Source: Aquabacter sp965279295 (GTDB taxonomy: Bacteria > Pseudomonadota > Alphaproteobacteria > Rhizobiales > Xanthobacteraceae). Taken from it: DNA of 64,000 bases. Below are positions 60,382-64,000 of the stretch, piece by piece (within the stretch, counting starts at the first letter, position 1; every line of letters begins with the position of its first letter). The stretch lies in the NCBI GenBank assembly GCA_965279295.1, contig CBDIHQ010000017.1; one strand, 5' to 3'. Both the position numbers and the translations under genes were made by a program. Under the pieces are notes generated by a model, which did not search any database, had not been told where the DNA came from, and saw nothing but the letters and a program-made list of their open reading frames with translations.

Positions 60382-62018
60382 GCCGAGCGCTCCTTCGCTT
60401 TTGCGGCGGGGGCATCGAGCGGCAAAAGTCCGCGCTCCTCGAGCGCCTCGCGCACCATCTTCTTGGTGATCTTGCCATAGGCGGAGCGAGGCAGCGCGTC
60501 CCACACGAACACCCGCTTCGGCAGCTTGTAGCGGGAGACCTTGCCGTCCAGGAAGGCGAGCACGTCGGCCTCGATCACCTGCGCCCCGGCGCGCGGCACG
60601 CAGACCGCGACGCCGACTTCGCCCCACATGGGATCAGGCACGCCGAGGATCGCCACTTCCGCGACGGCCGGGTGCTGAAGCACCTTCTCCTCCACCTCGC
60701 GGGGATACACGTTTGAGCCGCCGGAAATGTACATGTCGGACGCGCGGCCGGTGATGAAGAGGAAGCCCTCCTCATCCACATGGCCGAGATCCCCGGTGCG
60801 GAACCAGCCATTGCGGAACGCTTTCGCATTGGCCTCGGGGTTGTTGTAATAGCCCGCGAACACCGCGAGGCCGGCAACGCAGATCTCGCCCGTGGCGAAC
60901 GGCGCGACTTCTTCCCCGGCATCATCCTGGATCTGCACCATCATCCCCGTGCGCTCGAACCCGCAGGTGCCGAGTTTCACCTGCGGTCCATCGTCGGGCT
61001 GGTGAAGCGCCGGGGGCAGGACGGTGATGTTGCCGGTGACTTCCCCAAGGCCGAAATACTGCACCAGAACCGTGCCGAGCTTGGCCAAGGCCCGCTTCTG
61101 GTCCTCCCGATACATCGGCGCGCCGGCATAGATCACGTAGCGCAGCGAGGAATGGTCGAATTCATCGACGCTCGGATGCTCGGTGAGCAGCTTGGTGATG
61201 GTGGGCACGGTGAAGAGATTGGTGATGCGCCATTGCTCCACCAGCCGCCAGGCTTCCGCGACATCGAAACGCTCGGACGGCATCAGCACGGTCTTCACCG
61301 CGCGCGCGGTCTGCACCAATTGGTGGATGCCCGCGCCATGGGAGAGCGGGGCGACCACCAGGGAGGCGTCCTGCTCCGTGGTGCCCGGCATCAGGTCGCA
61401 CAGATGGTTGGTGATGACGAAGCCCATCTGTCCGTGGGTGAGCACCGCCGCCTTCGGGCGACCGGTGGTGCCGGAGGTGAAGAAAAACCAGCAGGGGTCG
61501 TCATGCTCCACGTCGGCGGTCTTCGGCCGTTCGCCAAGATGGGCCGCGACGATCTCGTCATAATCCTCACCAAACGGCGCGGCGCCGATGGAAATGACGC
61601 TTGCGATGGAGGGCGCATCGCGCCGCGCCGCCGTCACATGGTCCGGGAAATCCGCGTGGCAGATCATGGCTGCGGCACCGGAGGCCTGCGCGAGATAGGC
61701 CACCTCGTCCGGGGTCTGGCGGAAATTGGTGGGCACCCACACGGCGCCGATGCGGAAGCAGGCGAACATGCTCTCGAACATCTGAAGGCAGTTCTTCGAC
61801 TGCACCAGCACCCGGTCGCCCTTGCCGAGGCCACGCGCCAGAAGGCCGGCGGCCATGGCATCGACGCGCGCATCCATCTCGCGCCATGTAACCGTGAGGG
61901 CGTCGTGCACGAATGAGATGTCGTTAGGGAAGCGTCGTGCCGCCTGCCGCAAGACGTGCGCGAGATTCATCACCCGCCTGGAGCACGGGGCGATGCCCCC
62001 TTTCGGCGCAGTGGGCAT
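60378..62018 (-). CDS. AMP-dependent acyl-CoA synthetase/ligase
   Basis: 546-residue ANL-superfamily enzyme activating a carboxylic acid to its CoA thioester. P-loop FFTSGTTGRPKAAVLTH, YFGLGEVTGN (A5 region), GWFRTGDLGHVDEEGF and the C-terminal K-hinge RSAYGKITKKMVRE are all present, so it is catalytically complete. Start ATG 62018 (strong AAGGAAG ribosome-binding site); 61970 and 62042 are alternatives. First gene of acs-PPC-PPC-SDR, divergent from a TRAP binding protein, suggesting uptake and CoA activation of an organic acid. Confidence 0.92.
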   Translation of the reverse strand: MPTAPKGGIAPCSRRVMNLAHVLRQAARRFPNDISFVHDALTVTWREMDARVDAMAAGLLARGLGKGDRVLVQSKNCLQMFESMFACFRIGAVWVPTNFRQTPDEVAYLAQASGAAAMICHADFPDHVTAARRDAPSIASVISIGAAPFGEDYDEIVAAHLGERPKTADVEHDDPCWFFFTSGTTGRPKAAVLTHGQMGFVITNHLCDLMPGTTEQDASLVVAPLSHGAGIHQLVQTARAVKTVLMPSERFDVAEAWRLVEQWRITNLFTVPTITKLLTEHPSVDEFDHSSLRYVIYAGAPMYREDQKRALAKLGTVLVQYFGLGEVTGNITVLPPALHQPDDGPQVKLGTCGFERTGMMVQIQDDAGEEVAPFATGEICVAGLAVFAGYYNNPEANAKAFRNGWFRTGDLGHVDEEGFLFITGRASDMYISGGSNVYPREVEEKVLQHPAVAEVAILGVPDPMWGEVGVAVCVPRAGAQVIEADVLAFLDGKVSRYKLPKRVFVWDALPRSAYGKITKKMVREALEERGLLPLDAPAAKAKERSA

Positions 62019-62219
62019 CGCGCTTCCTTCCCTTGGATCCATTTTGTGGACCTTATACTTAAGTTGAGCGAGATCGCCGACGACAAGTTCGGGGCGAGAC
62101 TGTATCTCTCTGCGAACAACCCCCACAAGGGGGCGATGAAAAGCCATCAATAAGGGTCCGCAAACGGACCTGGGCGAGGAAGCCGGCCCGTTCGCGGGTT
62201 GTCAAAGGAGGAAGAAATC

Positions 62220-63239
62220 ATGTCTTTGAGCCGTCGCACCCTGCTGAAGGCCAGCGCCGCGTCCGTCCTCGTCGGCAGCGTTGCCGCGCCGTTCGTGGCC
62301 CGCGCGCAGACCGCGGAATTCTCCTACAAATACGCCAATAACCTGCCCGTCTCGCACCCCATGAACGTGCGCGCGAACGAGATGGTCGAGGCGATCCGCA
62401 AGGAAACCGACGGCAAGGTGGACATCAAGGTGTTCCCCTCCAGCCAGCTTGGCGGCGACACGGACATGCTGAGCCAGCTTCGCTCCGGCGGCATCGAGTT
62501 CTTCACCCTCTCGCCGCTGATCCTCTCGACCCTGGTGCCCAATGCCTCGGTGAGCGGCATCGGCTTCGCCTTCCCGGATTACGACACCGTATGGAAGGCC
62601 ATGGACGGCGATCTCGGCGCCTATGTGCGCGGCCAGATCGCCAAGTTCGGCATCGTTGCCATGGACAAGATCTGGGACAATGGATTCCGGCAGGTCACCA
62701 CCTCCACCAAGCCGATCGAGACCGCCGCCGACTTCAAGGGCCTGAAGATCCGCGTGCCGGTCTCCCCGCTCTGGACCTCCATGTTCAAGGCGTTCGATTC
62801 CGCTCCGGCTTCGATCAATTTCGCCGAAGTCTACAGCGCGCTTCAGACCAAGGTGGTGGACGCGCAGGAAAATCCCCTCGCCATCATCGCCACGGCGAAG
62901 CTCTACGAAGTGCAGAAATACTGCTCGATCACCAACCATATGTGGGACGGCTTCTGGTTCCTCGCCAACCGCCGCGCGTTCGAGAAGATGCCGGAGAACC
63001 TGCGCGCCATCGTCGCCAAGAACGTCAATGCGGCGGGCGAGAAGGAGCGCGCGGATGTGGCCACGCTGAACGCCAATCTGCGCAAGGAACTGACCGCCGG
63101 CGGGCTGGCCTTCAACGACACCAAGGCCGACAGCTTTCGTGACCGCCTGCGCGCCGCCGGCTTCTATGCCGAGTGGAAGGGCAAGTTCGGCGACGAGGCC
63201 TGGTCGCTGCTGGAGAAGTATTCCGGCAAGCTCTCCTGA
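62220..63239 (+). CDS. TRAP transporter solute-binding protein (DctP family)
   Basis: 339-residue periplasmic binding protein. Tat-type signal (SRRTLLKASAASVLVGSVA, cleavage after ARAQ). DctP blocks: MNVRANEMVEAIRKETDGKVDIKVFPSSQLGGD (in parts) and GLKIRVPVSPLWTSMFKAFDSAPASINFAEVYSALQTKVVDAQENP, with the conserved ligand-carboxylate Arg in KIRVP. Strong GGAGG ribosome-binding site. No TRAP membrane subunits (DctQ/DctM) follow within the window. Likely ligand: an organic acid (family inference). Confidence 0.95.
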   Translation: MSLSRRTLLKASAASVLVGSVAAPFVARAQTAEFSYKYANNLPVSHPMNVRANEMVEAIRKETDGKVDIKVFPSSQLGGDTDMLSQLRSGGIEFFTLSPLILSTLVPNASVSGIGFAFPDYDTVWKAMDGDLGAYVRGQIAKFGIVAMDKIWDNGFRQVTTSTKPIETAADFKGLKIRVPVSPLWTSMFKAFDSAPASINFAEVYSALQTKVVDAQENPLAIIATAKLYEVQKYCSITNHMWDGFWFLANRRAFEKMPENLRAIVAKNVNAAGEKERADVATLNANLRKELTAGGLAFNDTKADSFRDRLRAAGFYAEWKGKFGDEAWSLLEKYSGKLS

Positions 63240-63681
63240 GGGCGGACATCTCCTTATATTTCCTCGTTCCTAGCAGCGACCACTGGGTCATTCCCTCCCC
63301 CGCAAGCGGGAGAGGGTTAGGGAGGGGGAATGGTGCGAATGGCTGGGGGTGGAGCGTCTCGTCCGGCTCCTGCCCCCTCCCCAGCCCGGAGCTCTGCGAA
63401 AGGGATCTGGCAAACTCCCATGGTTCGTTAGGCGCAAAGGCCGGGCTGTTTCCACCTCTCCCCGAGGGGAGAGGTCGGCTGCGAGGCAGCCGGGTGAGGG
63501 GGCTCCGACATTTCAGGACTGGAACGGGTTGTCCCCCTCACCCCAGCCCTCTCCCCCTCGGGGAGAGGGGGCATGCCGCAGTCACTCGACACCCAGCACC
63601 AATCCCCCGCCTGCCCCCTCCCCAGCCCTCCCTCGCAAGCGGGAGAGGGAGCGACCGGGCGAAGCGGCCGGCTCTTAGAAC
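63240..63681. other. Gene-free interval packed with GC-rich palindromic repeats
   Basis: No gene is supported. Two nested inverted repeats are visible: an outer pair of the CCTCCCCCGCAAGCGGGAG type (63291-63330 with 63612-63650) and an inner pair of the CCTCTCCCCGAGGGGAGAGG type (63453-63502 with 63532-63571). The inner element may have inserted in, or recombined with, the outer one. Confidence 0.8.
63291..63650. repeat. Nested palindromic repeat elements
   Basis: Outer arms 63291-63330 and 63612-63650 are inverted copies of the repeat also at 10657 and 28771; 63371-63385 holds a further half-copy. The inner element 63453-63571 belongs to a second GAGGGGAGAGG family. The symmetric cores allow long hairpins. 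Confidence 0.8.
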
Positions 63682-64000
63682 TCAGACCCCGTAATAGCCC
63701 CGGTACCAGTCGACGAACCGCGCGACGCCCTCGCGCACCGTGGTGGTGGGGCGATAGCCGACCGCCTGCATCAGGGCGGATACGTCGGCGCGGGTGTCCA
63801 TGGCATCGCCCGGCTGCGCGGGCAGCATCTCTTTGATGGCGGGGCGTCCCAGGCACGCCTCCAGAACCTCAATATATTCCATGAGGTTCACCGGCGCTTC
63901 GTTGCCGATGTTGAAGATGCGAAACGGCGCGTTGGAGCTTGCGGGGTCCGGCTTTTCCGCATTCCAGGCGGGGTCGGGCGCCGCGATCTGGTCGCTGGCC
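63682..64000 (-). CDS. NAD-dependent epimerase/dehydratase, C-terminal part (UDP-glucuronate 4-epimerase-like)
   Basis: Only the last 105 codons lie in the window; the frame is open at the right edge. The visible part reads FRIFNIGNEAPVNLMEYIEVLEACLGR, then LPAQPGDAMDTRADVSALMQAVGYRP and an end RFVDWYRGYYGV, the typical tail of UDP-glucuronate 4-epimerases and related extended SDR enzymes of capsule or LPS synthesis. The Rossmann and catalytic parts are outside the window, so the exact substrate is open. Confidence 0.88.
   Translation of the reverse strand, partial: ASDQIAAPDPAWNAEKPDPASSNAPFRIFNIGNEAPVNLMEYIEVLEACLGRPAIKEMLPAQPGDAMDTRADVSALMQAVGYRPTTTVREGVARFVDWYRGYYGV

Noticed and set aside
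63240..63681. Possible CRISPR array from repeated GC-rich units
   Set aside because: Units are palindromic, irregularly spaced and of two types, with no uniform spacers; they fit REP/MITE-like elements.

Overview
The window is a GC-rich (roughly two-thirds G+C) stretch of an alphaproteobacterial chromosome, most likely a member of the Hyphomicrobiales and plausibly Xanthobacteraceae-like. This placement is inferred from gene content: an invasion-associated locus B protein, DUF3422, the paired M16 proteases, a split glycine decarboxylase behind a tandem glycine riboswitch, the RpoE/ChrR pair, and cytochrome c maturation System I. No 16S gene is present, so the genus cannot be named. Almost everything is dense housekeeping or envelope coding sequence in short operons.

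Layout. 1-13.4 kb: end of a Bcr/CflA efflux pump, argG, a PAP2 phosphatase, an HCCA isomerase-like protein, rlmN with a VOC protein and a membrane protein, ialB, a quinone oxidoreductase, a YkvA protein, an MBL hydrolase, a methyltransferase, an alpha/beta hydrolase and DUF3422. 13.8-21.7 kb: ccmC-ccmD-ccmG, yciB, mtgA, an FPP synthase, a Tat-exported amine oxidase, hemH with an IsdG-type haem monooxygenase, and an SDR. 21.7-27.1 kb: a large S53/DUF4114 peptidase, tRNA-Val, an extensin-like lipoprotein and an EamA transporter. 27.1-32.1 kb: glycine cleavage operon gcvT-gcvH-gcvPA-gcvPB. 32.2-41 kb: lipoprotein, M16 pair, exported protein, lspA and ileS. 41-46.3 kb: glnK-amtB, tesB, a UbiH-family hydroxylase, hicAB and a Trm112 protein. 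46.5-50.6 kb: EamA, a cholera-toxin-like ADP-ribosyltransferase and hisS. 50.7-58.6 kb: DUF2147 and an RpoE-ChrR stress locus with amine oxidase, DUF1365, cfa, alpha/beta hydrolase, DUF1295 and DUF2177. 58.6-64 kb: SDR, two PPC-domain proteins, an acyl-CoA synthetase, a TRAP solute-binding protein, palindromic repeats and the end of a sugar epimerase.

The most striking item is the 438-residue protein at 47516-48832. Its C-terminal half carries the complete R / S-x-S / E-Q-E signature of the cholera/pertussis-type ADP-ribosyltransferases, including the FRGDSRPP block. It is joined to an unrecognised N-terminal region, with no signal peptide and no B-subunit gene nearby. The DNA of its catalytic half is clearly AT-richer than its surroundings. 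Less than 1 kb away, hisS contains an abrupt internal patch of about 31% G+C inside a GC-rich essential gene, which points to local recombination or acquisition.

The second coherent system is the singlet-oxygen-type RpoE-ChrR locus. Every metal ligand of ChrR is conserved, and TGATCC-N18-TAnnnn promoters can be read in front of rpoE, the divergent amine oxidase operon and the DUF2177 gene, so the regulon can be drawn from sequence alone.
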